Assembly: GCA_040880545.1 (NCBI GenBank)
Contig: JBBDIE010000175.1
Span: 6,778 to 70,777, forward strand
Direction: 5' to 3'
From: M55B112 sp040880545
GTDB lineage: Bacteria > Bacteroidota > Bacteroidia > Bacteroidales > GCA-2748055
Length of the DNA: 64,000 nucleotides
A program made the translations under genes and the position numbers. The notes below the pieces were generated by a model. It did not search any database and had not been told where the DNA came from. It was given only the letters and a program-made list of their open reading frames with translations. Of this stretch, positions 25,174 to 34,600 are shown piece after piece; position 1 is the first letter of the stretch, and the number at the start of each line of letters is the position of its first letter.

Positions 25174-26700
25174 TTATTTCAGAATTAACTTTTGCGTTTC
25201 AGAATAACCTTCCCCCTTCATTCTCATGAGGTACATTCCATTTTCTAGATGTGTCAAATCTATTGTCTCTTTAAAGTAGTCGTTTGCCTGAAATTCTCTT
25301 GAGAGTATCTGGGCACCGGTGATACTAAATACTTCTAATCGTAATGTACCGATTTCATTTCCTGCGTATTCAATTGTTAAAATGCCCTGACTGGGATTTG
25401 GATAAACTTGGGGTATAATTGAATGTGACAGCGGTATACTTGAAGTTCCTGTAAGTTGCCAACGTTGATCACCTAATTGAAGACCATCAGTGGCTGCTGT
25501 GGCAGATCTTAAATTCCTATCATATCCAAAATCAATATCGTTCAGGTCTTCCAATGCGTATTGATTTGGCGGAGACAGGGCTGCAATATCAAAATTGTTC
25601 TCAACCAGATACTGCCAGTATTCAAGATTAAGTGCCGGCGGACTGGTAAAATTAATTGCTTCACTAAAAAAATTAGTAGTATCAACCTGGGAATTTTCAA
25701 TAAAAGCAAGGAAATTGGGAGGGGTCTCAGGATTGGCAGCAAGTACATCAGGGTCGGCGAAAATATTGGTACGTATATTGTACATTTCGTCAGATCTGAA
25801 TTCTAACAATACATCTGAAATATCAGATTGTGTATGCCAATTATTGTTACTCAGATCGAAAGACCTCAGATTGTCATCCACCCCAATTGAATCAACTGTA
25901 AAGAGCACATCGTGACTACCCGCCACTGCCAGGTATGCAAAATTATAGAATATATTATTTGTTACAATAGCCTTAACAGTCATTCCCAAATCAAAATAGA
26001 CATCATTTAAATAATTGGATTGATAATATGTATTGTGACTGAAGTTAAGCACATTTGTAACACTTGCCATTCTTAGGAAAAGCGGTCCGTCACAATTATA
26101 AAAAGTAGTATTTTCAATGGATAAAGTATCCTGCGGCCTGGCAAGTGTATTGATGATGGAAGGAAAGCCCGGGTCCTCAAATACCAGACCATTAATAAAA
26201 ACTGAATTTGTCACATAAACTTTACTGCCATTACTTGTACGAATAAAGTCCTTTCCAACAAATTCGAAAACACAATCATCGACATTTAATCTCAGATCAT
26301 TGTCTGCGAGCCGGATAGCTTGTACCAAAACGGTTGAATCCAGCGCTTTTTGATTAAACTTCAGTCCTTCCACTACTAGGTGTCCCGTTACTTCGAAGTG
26401 TCTTTTGTAACTGTCATCTATGCCTACAATTACAGGCCGTGCACCATCTCCTTGCTCTGCCCTGATATGGAGCGTATTATCCAGGGAAGAAATCTTATTG
26501 TTCAATACATAAGTACCTCCTCTTCGTAACTCAAAGATGGTGTTACCAGGATTATCTTCACTGTCAATAGCTATGTTAAGCGCACCTGCCTCACCTTCCA
26601 GATCCGGTTCTACAACTATTACCGTTTTTTGCCCAAAGGCTGGCAGGCACATTAAAAACAGTCCCATTGTTAAAAGCATGTAAATTTTTTTCATAATCAT
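25174..26700 (-). CDS. T9SS-sorted beta-helix protein (PL6/DUF-type), cell-surface
   Basis: The 508-residue protein has a signal peptide ending CLPAFGQ and a right-handed beta-helix of about 400 residues. Rungs include LVVEGLKFNQKAL, LNVDDCVFEFVG, VYVTNSVFIN, LSIENTTFYNCDG and AIVTNNIFYNF. The last ~75 residues are a type A type IX secretion sorting domain: PQVYPNPSQGILTIEY, GMYLMRMKGEG and a terminal QKLILK. It should cross the outer membrane by T9SS and be anchored or released at the surface. It is the only T9SS cargo recognised in the locus. Chondroitinase-B-like (PL6) proteins share the fold, but no catalytic Lys/Arg pair could be fixed by eye, so it may be a lyase or a glycan-binding protein. 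Confidence 0.78.
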   Translation of the reverse strand: MIMKKIYMLLTMGLFLMCLPAFGQKTVIVVEPDLEGEAGALNIAIDSEDNPGNTIFELRRGGTYVLNNKISSLDNTLHIRAEQGDGARPVIVGIDDSYKRHFEVTGHLVVEGLKFNQKALDSTVLVQAIRLADNDLRLNVDDCVFEFVGKDFIRTSNGSKVYVTNSVFINGLVFEDPGFPSIINTLARPQDTLSIENTTFYNCDGPLFLRMASVTNVLNFSHNTYYQSNYLNDVYFDLGMTVKAIVTNNIFYNFAYLAVAGSHDVLFTVDSIGVDDNLRSFDLSNNNWHTQSDISDVLLEFRSDEMYNIRTNIFADPDVLAANPETPPNFLAFIENSQVDTTNFFSEAINFTSPPALNLEYWQYLVENNFDIAALSPPNQYALEDLNDIDFGYDRNLRSATAATDGLQLGDQRWQLTGTSSIPLSHSIIPQVYPNPSQGILTIEYAGNEIGTLRLEVFSITGAQILSREFQANDYFKETIDLTHLENGMYLMRMKGEGYSETQKLILK

Positions 26701-27142
26701 TTAGTTAAGTTTATAATCAAAGTCAAAAATGTCTGCATTGAATTTTTTACTTTTTAGTGGTTCAGTGTATATGTAGAATTCGCCTCCAATTTTTGAATAA
26801 ATCCAGACTTAATATATTCGCGTGGATATATAGTTTTTGGAGCTGATTCATTATCAAATTTCGTTTATCTTTTCATTACTTACAACCTCATTTTCAGTAC
26901 TTTTCTCCGCAAAGCTTTGTGCAAAGCTTTGCGGAATTGAAAAGATGTTGAATAACATAAAAATGTAAAATGATTGATTTGATTTTTTATTGAATATTTT
27001 TATAGCATGACTGTATTCTGAGGGTAATGAAACAGGATTTATTTTAATAGAAGTAATGTAAAAAACCACCTGTTCCATAAAGTATTACAAATACACTACC
27101 TTAACTACTTACCATAAAACAGGTCAGGGACCATCGACTACA
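26701..27142. other. 442-bp gap with repeat element copy B
   Basis: No credible gene: a 74-codon minus-strand frame (26854-27078) runs through the repeat element and has no recognisable sequence. The gap is AT-rich and carries copy B of the double-palindrome element. It may hold an internal promoter for the downstream T9SS gene, but no TAnnTTTG could be fixed. Confidence 0.5.
26908..26963 (+). repeat. Double-palindrome intergenic element, copy B
   Basis: A near-perfect 28-bp palindrome (ccgcaaagctttg / tgcaaagctttgcgg, 26907-26934) is followed after 10 bases by atgtt-gaat-aacat (26945-26958) and AAAAA. Same orientation and spacing as copies A and C. It lies about 210 bp upstream of the T9SS-protein ATG and beyond the stop of the sulfatase that precedes it in transcription. 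Confidence 0.85.
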
Positions 27143-28726
27143 TTATTTCCGGTTACCTTGGTGGTCCAGAAATATTTTGATGAAATTATTATTTAATTCA
27201 TCACTATCACCGTAATGATTCCGCAACTTTTCCAGTTTGATGTGAAGTGTTTCCCGTATGTCGGCATACACAGGATCTGAGTAAATGTTATTCATTTCCA
27301 TTGGATCAGTTTTCAGATCATACATCTCCCATTCGTCGATGTCATAATAGAAATGAATTAGCTTATATCGCTCAGTGGCGATGCCGTAGTGTCTCTTGAC
27401 CATATGGTGGGATGGGTATTCATAATATGTATAATAAACGGCATCGCGCCACAAATCTGATTCGCCACTCACCAGTTTTCTGAAGGATTCCCCTTGCATA
27501 TCTTCCGGGATTTCAATACCTGCATAATCCAAAAAGGTAGGGGCAAAGTCGAGATTTTGGACCAGCTTATCTATTTTGGTCCCTGGTTCAATTTCTTTCG
27601 GGTAACGCATCAGCAACGGTGTTCGGAACGACTCTTCGTACATGAATCTTTTATCAAACCATCCATGTTCCCCCAGGTAAAATCCCTGATCAGAGGTGTA
27701 AACCACAATGGTATTTTCATCTAATCCAGCTTCCTTCAGGTAGTCAAGTACTTCTCCAATACCGTCGTCCACCGATTTTATGGTTCGAAGGTAATCTTTG
27801 ATGTAGCGGTTATACTTCCAAAGTGAAAGTTCCCTGCCTTCAGGCATATTGGAGAGTAATTTTTGGTTTTTAGGCTCGTATGCTGCCATCCACAGGGCAC
27901 GCTGTTCTTCGTTCATGCGATTCAGATGTCTGATCAGGCTTGTTGTATCACCATCGGGATTGACCAGCAGTTTGAAATCCAGTCCCCATCGGGCGTGACC
28001 ATCAATTAACATCTCCTGCTCCTTTGCAGCGGTCCCCCGATTTTTATAATCGTCAAAGAAATTGGCCGGAGGATCAAAGATCACATCGTCGTATAGTGTC
28101 AGGTATTTAGGTGCAGGTTGCCAGTTTCGATGTGGTGCCTTGTGGTGATAAAGCAGACAAAATGGTTTGTCATGATCGCGTTTATTTTTCAGCCAGTCAA
28201 TTGTTTTCTCTGTAATTATTTCGGTACAATACCCCTCAATTCGAATCTCTTTACCATCAATTAGAAAATCAGGGTTATAATATTCCCCCTGACCGGGAAG
28301 AACCATAGAATAATCAAATCCCTGGGGAATACCATCCATGTGAATTTTCCCAATCATTGCTGTTTGATAGCCATTAGCCTGCAATATTTTCGGGAAATTA
28401 TCCTGGTCCCAGTTAAAAGGCTGTTTGTTATCCACTTTTCCGTTAACAAAGCTGTGTTTGCCTGTTAACAATACTGCACGGCTCGGTGCACAAATTGAGT
28501 TTGTAACTGAAGCCCGTGTAAAAATGGCCCCTTCTTTTGCCAGCCTGTCAATATTTGGTGTTTCATTTAAACCATGACCATATGCACTAATCGCCTGGTA
28601 GGCATGATCATCACTCATAATAAACAAAATATTGGGAGGTTCAGTTTTATTCTGTTGCTGAGTACAACTGAGAATTCCCATTCCTGTTGTTATTAGGACA
28701 ATGGATTTTAGAATGTACTGGTTCAT
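27143..28726 (-). CDS. Type I sulfatase (lipoprotein)
   Basis: The 527-residue S1-class (alkaline phosphatase superfamily) sulfatase has lipobox GILSC (Cys21). The metal-binding start is NILFIMSDDH near 32, and Cys79 in SICAPSRAVLLTGK is the residue converted to formylglycine. Later come KAPHRNW and YTSDQGFYLGEHGWFDKR. It should remove sulfate esters from the glycan, in or at the periplasm. The SDQGFYLGEHG-type ending differs from the arylsulfatase-A-type SDNG ending and is shared with the sulfatase at 40649, so these two are probably closer relatives. Subfamily and regiospecificity cannot be read by eye. It lies 121 bp after another sulfatase gene. Confidence 0.92.
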   Translation of the reverse strand: MNQYILKSIVLITTGMGILSCTQQQNKTEPPNILFIMSDDHAYQAISAYGHGLNETPNIDRLAKEGAIFTRASVTNSICAPSRAVLLTGKHSFVNGKVDNKQPFNWDQDNFPKILQANGYQTAMIGKIHMDGIPQGFDYSMVLPGQGEYYNPDFLIDGKEIRIEGYCTEIITEKTIDWLKNKRDHDKPFCLLYHHKAPHRNWQPAPKYLTLYDDVIFDPPANFFDDYKNRGTAAKEQEMLIDGHARWGLDFKLLVNPDGDTTSLIRHLNRMNEEQRALWMAAYEPKNQKLLSNMPEGRELSLWKYNRYIKDYLRTIKSVDDGIGEVLDYLKEAGLDENTIVVYTSDQGFYLGEHGWFDKRFMYEESFRTPLLMRYPKEIEPGTKIDKLVQNLDFAPTFLDYAGIEIPEDMQGESFRKLVSGESDLWRDAVYYTYYEYPSHHMVKRHYGIATERYKLIHFYYDIDEWEMYDLKTDPMEMNNIYSDPVYADIRETLHIKLEKLRNHYGDSDELNNNFIKIFLDHQGNRK

Positions 28727-28847
28727 TATCTGGTTTTTTTAGGTTTGCTCATTCAAATAGTAGTGGAAATTATTCTTCTGGCACCAATTTCATTCAAATT
28801 CAGGACTATATGATAAAGAATTACATATTCACTTTCACCGTAATGGT

Positions 28848-30218
28848 TTAATGGTTTTCTATTCTTTTACCGGTCCATCGTGTGAATTTATCAGGTGTAG
28901 GTTGTTGGGGGATTTCATCATTAAATTTAACGATCCAATTATCCAGTATTGTGCGCATCTCATTTAGCTGGTTGGAATAATCTGAATTTTCGGCTAGATT
29001 ATTAAACTGATAAGGATCGTTTTTCAAATCATATAACTCTTCCGCAGTGCGGGGTTCAATGAAACAATCCAGTTGGAATTCATTCAACTCACCAGCATGG
29101 TACAGTTTTATCATTTCCTGGTAGGTAATACTGTTGACTGCATCAGCAGGTGGTGAAGCGTTTAGCTCCGGATAGGCGTTGCGTATGTAGAGATAATCGT
29201 GGGTTCTTATTGCACGTTCATGCGCCTGGTAGTCATGCCAGTTATGCTCCGAAGCTATGTATTCCCTTCCATTGGTTGTATAATCTTCCAAAACCGGCAC
29301 AAACGATAACCCCTGGTATGATTCAGAAATACCAGCATCAGCAAGTTCGCATAGGGTTGGTGCAATATCAATGGAGCTAATCAGTACATCTGTTGTCCCT
29401 TTCCTGAGTTTCGCGGGCCAACGGACTATAAAAGGTGTCTTAATGCCGCTGTCATATAATCGTGTTTTGGCACGGGGAAATGGCATTCCGTTGTCACTCA
29501 TATATATCACCATTGTTTCTTCATCAACACCTTGCCGTTTAAGTTCATTCATTACTTGTCCAAGGTAATCGTCGAGCCGTGATATTTCATCATAATACAT
29601 GGCCAGATCTTTCCTGGTTGAGTCATTATCAGGCAAAAATGGAGGAACGATTACATCTTCCGGGAGATGGGGTTCCGGAATAATATTTTCAATGTATGGG
29701 CGATGGGGGTCCGAGGCGGCCAGCCATAGAAAGAAAGGTTTATCATTGGGCCTGTTTTGCAATGCTTCCACCCAATATTCACATCCACTTGGCTTTCCTC
29801 CGTAAATGGTATCGAATTCCGGCCGCTTAGGACCAATGTGATATTTCCCCGCCACCGCAGTGTAATATCCAACTTTCTGTAATTCTCCTGCGAACAACAA
29901 CTGATCTGCAGGTAGCGGCATATGAAGTTCAGGTGCGCTGGTACTGTGCGGATAACGACCTGTTAAAATACTACAGCGACTGGGGCTACAGGAACTGGTA
30001 GTCAGAAAGGCATTGTTGAAAACTACTCCTTCTTCAGCCAGCTTGTTGATATTTGGTGTTTTTATGGTATTGTTACCATAGGCCCCGTTATCGCTCCATG
30101 CCGCATCATCTGCAATAATAATAACAAAATTGGGCTGTTTCCGTTCTTCCGGTTTTGGATCACCACAGGAAATCAGGGGCAATAATGCTATTGTGCCAAT
30201 AAATGACAAAGCTTTCAT
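28848..30218 (-). CDS. Type I sulfatase, N-sulfoglucosamine-sulfohydrolase-like (lipoprotein)
   Basis: The 456-residue sulfatase has lipobox PLISC (Cys18), NFVIIIADDAAWSDNGAYG near 30 and formylglycine site SCSPSRCSILTGRYP (Cys77). The block MSDNGMPFPRAKTRLYD then SGIKTPFIVRWP is typical of the sulfamidase-like (SGSH) subgroup. That subgroup includes N-sulfatases but also O-sulfatases on marine glycans, so it does not fix the substrate. The start is moved to ATG 30218, where the lipoprotein signal begins. It lies 107 bp from the GH10-like pair. Confidence 0.9.
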   Translation of the reverse strand: MKALSFIGTIALLPLISCGDPKPEERKQPNFVIIIADDAAWSDNGAYGNNTIKTPNINKLAEEGVVFNNAFLTTSSCSPSRCSILTGRYPHSTSAPELHMPLPADQLLFAGELQKVGYYTAVAGKYHIGPKRPEFDTIYGGKPSGCEYWVEALQNRPNDKPFFLWLAASDPHRPYIENIIPEPHLPEDVIVPPFLPDNDSTRKDLAMYYDEISRLDDYLGQVMNELKRQGVDEETMVIYMSDNGMPFPRAKTRLYDSGIKTPFIVRWPAKLRKGTTDVLISSIDIAPTLCELADAGISESYQGLSFVPVLEDYTTNGREYIASEHNWHDYQAHERAIRTHDYLYIRNAYPELNASPPADAVNSITYQEMIKLYHAGELNEFQLDCFIEPRTAEELYDLKNDPYQFNNLAENSDYSNQLNEMRTILDNWIVKFNDEIPQQPTPDKFTRWTGKRIENH

Positions 30219-30325
30219 CTTTAGTTGATTACTGTAAGCAGGATGATAGTTCATAATTCTTTTATTTAGTCGTTTAAATATCCTTATTGTTCTGTTTTTG
30301 GTTTAAATATGTAGTTTCAGTGTAC

Positions 30326-31627
30326 TCAAAACACAAAATCTAAACTTATTCCTGCAGTATCCAACTGGCTCTTGATGGTTTTTGTCTGCCCCATGGCAGT
30401 AACTGTGATATCATAATCACCTAAAAATCCACGTAGATTATACTTTCCATTTGCATCAGTTTCTCCGGCAAGATCGGTCCACCATTGGTTAAAAACAAGG
30501 TCCAACCATGCCTCACCTGCCGGTTTAATGGTCCAGTCTGAATTCCAAAGCGTTGTATTGTTGGCACCTCCTCCCCAGATTTGCCACATGACAATACCAG
30601 AAACAGCGGGGTGACTATAAGCAATGGTCATCACATCGTGCAAATATTCAGCTTGAAGCTGCTGATCAGCAACATTTATATCAAATTCGGTTAGCTGAAG
30701 GTTAGGCACCAGTTCCGCAAATCTGTCCAGCCTTTCATAAATTTTATCCATACTGATAAGATCGCTCTCTTGTTTAAAATGACTCATGAAACCAATACCA
30801 TCCGGTGTACCACCATATTCAAGAAGCTTTCTGATTTGTGCTATATACTTGTCCTGGCGCGATCCATCACCCGGTAAAATACTGCCTTCGTTTACCCAAA
30901 ATTCCACACCGGGAGGAGCATGTTCACGGGCATGTTTGATAACGTCTGCGAAAAATGATGGACCAAAAAGGTGGTCGTAGCCCAGATGGTCAGATATATC
31001 AGTTACAATGTGATTGATAGCATCCCATTCTGAAATACGATTTCCCGCCCAGGTTACCATCTCCTCAATATACTGGAAGGCGATCTCTTTTAGCTCATTT
31101 GTGTCCGCAGGCATTACATCTGGCTGTCCACGTCTGTCCTCATCTTCAATCTGAATGCGAGCCCACATTAAATAGTGGCCACGAACTTCAATTCCCCGTT
31201 CTTTCAACCAGTCGAGCTGAATATCTCCCACCTCGTTGTTATGGGCTCCAACAACTAGTTTGTTGAAATATTTCTCCACAAGTTCCCGGCAAAGACGGGC
31301 ATCTTCAGGATTAGGTTTATCTTCCCATCTTGACTGACCCATCAATGCACCAAAACCAAAAGCATGTTTAGACATCTTTACCGCAACTTCAGCATCAGGC
31401 ACAGGTTCTCCTGAAATATCTGAAACAGTAATTTTTATGTCTGATTTGCGATGTATCTCAATTCTCTCTTTTGCAGATTTTAACCATTCCGGATCATTGT
31501 CAACCATATTGGTGGTGTCGTTTTTGATAGTGTCGTTGGCAACGATGGGCTCTTTGAGAGTAGGAGGAGTGGTCTTTTCACAGGACACCATCGCTAAAGA
31601 GACCATTGCCATGATAATATAATTCAT
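30326..31627 (-). CDS. GH10-like lipoprotein with altered acid/base position (copy 1)
   Basis: The 433-residue protein has lipobox AMVSC (Cys16), a carbohydrate-binding-like strand region (about 60-95), a GH10-type barrel and a C-terminal carboxypeptidase-regulatory-like sandwich (NGKYNLRGFLGDYDITV). Barrel markers are FGFGALMG, EVRGHYLMWARIQ near 150, EWDAINHIVTD near 200, FWVNEGSIL, GIGFMSHF, the nucleophile motif LQLTEFDI (Glu314) and MWQIWGG. GH10 xylanases have W-D-V-V-N-E with Glu as acid/base; here the residue after Asn is His206. Glu247 in WVNEG is a nearby carboxylate that could compensate. The enzyme may have changed chemistry or substrate, or be a binding protein. Copy 2 lies directly upstream (64 bp). 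Confidence 0.8.
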   Translation of the reverse strand: MNYIIMAMVSLAMVSCEKTTPPTLKEPIVANDTIKNDTTNMVDNDPEWLKSAKERIEIHRKSDIKITVSDISGEPVPDAEVAVKMSKHAFGFGALMGQSRWEDKPNPEDARLCRELVEKYFNKLVVGAHNNEVGDIQLDWLKERGIEVRGHYLMWARIQIEDEDRRGQPDVMPADTNELKEIAFQYIEEMVTWAGNRISEWDAINHIVTDISDHLGYDHLFGPSFFADVIKHAREHAPPGVEFWVNEGSILPGDGSRQDKYIAQIRKLLEYGGTPDGIGFMSHFKQESDLISMDKIYERLDRFAELVPNLQLTEFDINVADQQLQAEYLHDVMTIAYSHPAVSGIVMWQIWGGGANNTTLWNSDWTIKPAGEAWLDLVFNQWWTDLAGETDANGKYNLRGFLGDYDITVTAMGQTKTIKSQLDTAGISLDFVF

Positions 31628-31691
31628 ATCCTTAAATTAAATGTTCTGTATTCCTGTTTTGAAAATTATTAATTAAGAGGTTCTTTTTACA

Positions 31692-32990
31692 TTAAAACAC
31701 AATATTTAAACTGGTCCCTTCGGGAAGAAGGTTACAATTCATCGTTTTAATTTCATTTTCCACTTGTATATGGATTTCATAATCACCTAAAAACCCACGT
31801 GCTTCAAATTGTCCTTCATTATTTGTTATTCCAGTCTCTTCTGTCCACCATTTATTATGAACCAGGTCTATCCAGGCTTCGCCTGCCGGTTTAATTGTCC
31901 AGTCTGAATTCCAGAGGACTCTATTATGTCCTTCAGATCCCCATATTTGCCAGACAGTAATTGAAGTTACAGCAGGATGGCTGAAAGCAATATTCATAAC
32001 ATCATGCAAGTATGATGCATGTAATTTTTCATCTTCAACATCTATATCTAATTCTGTTAATTGCAGATTAGGGACCAGTTCGGCAAATTTATCCAACCGC
32101 TGATAAACTACCTCCATGCTAATCAGGTCATCCTCACCCTTGAAGTGGGACATGAACCCAATGCCGTCCGGCTTGGCGTTATATTTGACGAGGTTTTCAA
32201 TTACTTCGTAATATAATTGTAACCTTTTTCCTTCACCCGGTAGAACCCCACCTTCATTTATCCACATCTCAACTTCAGGAGGGGCAAGCTCTCTGGCGAA
32301 TTTAATTATATCAGCAAAAAATTCCTCCCCAAACAGGTGATCATATCCTACATGGTCGGAAACATTTGTAACGATATGATTGATTAAATTCCATTCAGTG
32401 ATCCGATTATCGGCCCAGGTAATCATATCTTCGATACGTTGAAATGCCATTTTTCGCAGCTCTTCCTCATCATCAGGCCATTCATCAGGTTGGCCATACC
32501 GATTGCCAGGCTGAATACGTGCCCACATAAGATAATGACCCCGAACCTTTATGTTTCGCTCATTTAACCAATTTAATCCGAATTCGCTTACGGGGTCATT
32601 CTCTCTTATAGCGGCTACTTTGTTAAAATAGGTTTCTACGATTTCTAAATGTTTCTGGGCATCCGTTGGATTTGGCTGGCCTTCAAATCTACTGGTTCCT
32701 AACAATGATCCAAATTCAAAAGCATGCCGAATCATTTTTACCTCAACTTCTGCACCTTCAATTGGCTTTCCATTGTTATCCACAACATGAATGGAAAGAT
32801 CTGCTTTACGATGCAGTTCAATTCTCTCTTTTGCTGACTTCAGCCAGGCTGGATCGTCATTTATAGTACTGATTGTATCATTGTTTACTGAATCATTACT
32901 GACTAGAGGTTGTTTCTCAACAGGAAGGGGTTCCTTTTCACAGGAGGCCATCGTAATAACTGTCAATGCAATTAAAATATAATTAATCAT
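31692..32990 (-). CDS. GH10-like lipoprotein with altered acid/base position (copy 2)
   Basis: This 432-residue close paralogue of the adjacent gene has lipobox TMASC (Cys17), FEFGSLLG, KVRGHYLMWARIQ near 150, EWNLINHIVTN near 200 with His205 at the acid/base position, MWINEGGVL near 242, nucleophile motif LQLTELDI (Glu313), VWQIWG and a C-terminal regulatory-like sandwich. That both copies conserve N-H-I-V-T and the W-x-N-E-G segment shows the change is a family trait and not a recent mutation. The pair clearly arose by tandem duplication and has since diverged along its length. Substrate is unknown; a beta-linked backbone cut at the cell surface or in the periplasm is the family expectation. 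Confidence 0.8.
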   Translation of the reverse strand: MINYILIALTVITMASCEKEPLPVEKQPLVSNDSVNNDTISTINDDPAWLKSAKERIELHRKADLSIHVVDNNGKPIEGAEVEVKMIRHAFEFGSLLGTSRFEGQPNPTDAQKHLEIVETYFNKVAAIRENDPVSEFGLNWLNERNIKVRGHYLMWARIQPGNRYGQPDEWPDDEEELRKMAFQRIEDMITWADNRITEWNLINHIVTNVSDHVGYDHLFGEEFFADIIKFARELAPPEVEMWINEGGVLPGEGKRLQLYYEVIENLVKYNAKPDGIGFMSHFKGEDDLISMEVVYQRLDKFAELVPNLQLTELDIDVEDEKLHASYLHDVMNIAFSHPAVTSITVWQIWGSEGHNRVLWNSDWTIKPAGEAWIDLVHNKWWTEETGITNNEGQFEARGFLGDYEIHIQVENEIKTMNCNLLPEGTSLNIVF

Positions 32991-33168
32991 TTTCTATTTA
33001 TTGATTATTAATCAAGTCTGTCATACTTATCAAGCACTACATAGTTTTAAGAGTTTTCATTCTGACACTATAATTCGTTGTCTGTTTTCGAAGCCCTTTT
33101 AAATTTCTGCCTCGCCCAGATATACCATCTTGCTATATCAAAAAGGGCATGTTGGCAATCGATTTATA

Positions 33169-34509
33169 TTATTTGGTTTGCTGCTTATACTTTCCCATTT
33201 CAAGTTCCCATTCATCCAACAGGTTACGTAATTTCTCCACACTTTTGGTCCCTTGTTTGACCAAATTCCGGGTTTCACTTTCATCCGTCTTTAAATTAAA
33301 TAGGTATTCTTCATCCTTAATCCTAAGATATTTCCAATCACCTTCTCTGACGGCCCACTGGTTATTATACCTCCAATAAAGTACTCTATCCTTGATCTCC
33401 TTATTCTTAAACAGGACCTGGGAGAAATCAGTTCCATCAAATACCAGATCGGTTTCAATACCGGCAATTGACAAAAATGTGGGCATGATATCCATGCTAA
33501 CAACATGAGAATTTGAAACGGTTCCCTCCTTGATTCTGGAAGGATACCATACAATTGCAGGAACACGGATACCTCCTTCCCACAGGCTGGTTTTATAACC
33601 ATGTAAATTTCCACTACTTCCAACTTCCAACGGACCATTATCGGAACAAAACAAAACCATGGTATTGTTATCCAATCCAAGATCTTTCAATTTTTGAAAT
33701 ACCCTGCCAATATTCTCATCCATTACTTCTATCATTTCCTTGTAAGCTACATCTTTATCAGGCCTTGAGCCATGAGCCACAAACTCTTTCCCGGGCAACC
33801 GTTCAGCTTCATCATTCCTGCCTTGAAACGGAAAGTGAGGAGCTTCATGTGGCAAATAGAGGAAAAATGGTTTGTCCCTGTTTTGTTCCATAAAATCAAG
33901 TGCGTGATTAGTGATTAAATCTGTCACATATCCCTCTTCGTAAATTGAGTCTGTATTGTGCCACCAATCATGCAAGCCAATGCCATCACGATGAGAAATA
34001 TAATCCACATTACCACTTACATATCCATAAAATTCATCAAACCCATGGTTAACAGGATTATACTTTAATTCATACCCAAGGTGCCACTTTCCGAATATTC
34101 CTGTGGTATAACCATGCTCTTGAAATACTTCGCTGATAGTACGTTCATCGCTTGAGATTCCACCTGCATATCGTCTGGCCATCTGTGCGTAAATTACCCC
34201 TTCCAAACCTGCTCTTTGTGCATAATTACCTGTCATCAGACTTGCTCTTGTTGGGGTACAAACAGCGCCATTGGAATAATAGTTGGTAAATCGTATACCT
34301 TCAGTCGCCATCTGGTCCAGAACTGGTGTTTTAATTTTTTCATTGCCATAGCAACCAATATCACCATATCCCAGATCATCAGCCATTATCAGGATGAAAT
34401 TGGGAGGATACTTTTCAGGTTTCTTTTCGGCTGTTAGACACTGCTGCCCTGTAATTGCCATTGTCAATACTCCTCCCAGGAGTAAAGATTTTTTCGTGAA
34501 TGATTTCAT
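33169..34509 (-). CDS. Type I sulfatase, arylsulfatase-A-like (exported)
   Basis: The 446-residue sulfatase has an N-terminal signal peptide (about 1-27; a Cys at 24 in GQQC could be a weak lipobox), FILIMADDLGYGDIGCYG near 38 and formylglycine site VCTPTRASLMTGNYAQRAG (Cys84). Further markers are GIFGKWHLG, CSDNGP and LWEGGIRVPAIVWYP. These are of the GALNS/arylsulfatase A type. ATG 34509 is preferred over an upstream TTG two codons before. It lies between the GH10-like pair and the exported RraA-like protein. Confidence 0.9.
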   Translation of the reverse strand: MKSFTKKSLLLGGVLTMAITGQQCLTAEKKPEKYPPNFILIMADDLGYGDIGCYGNEKIKTPVLDQMATEGIRFTNYYSNGAVCTPTRASLMTGNYAQRAGLEGVIYAQMARRYAGGISSDERTISEVFQEHGYTTGIFGKWHLGYELKYNPVNHGFDEFYGYVSGNVDYISHRDGIGLHDWWHNTDSIYEEGYVTDLITNHALDFMEQNRDKPFFLYLPHEAPHFPFQGRNDEAERLPGKEFVAHGSRPDKDVAYKEMIEVMDENIGRVFQKLKDLGLDNNTMVLFCSDNGPLEVGSSGNLHGYKTSLWEGGIRVPAIVWYPSRIKEGTVSNSHVVSMDIMPTFLSIAGIETDLVFDGTDFSQVLFKNKEIKDRVLYWRYNNQWAVREGDWKYLRIKDEEYLFNLKTDESETRNLVKQGTKSVEKLRNLLDEWELEMGKYKQQTK

Positions 34510-34600
34510 ATGCAAAAATTATTAATCAATAGATTTTTCCTTGATTCCAGCTTAGACAAAACAATATTACTATAACATAGCTATCATGGTAAAATTAGCA

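Noticed and set aside
26854..27078. 74-codon minus-strand frame in the gap before the T9SS gene
   Set aside because: It reads through repeat copy B and has no recognisable sequence or neighbour support.
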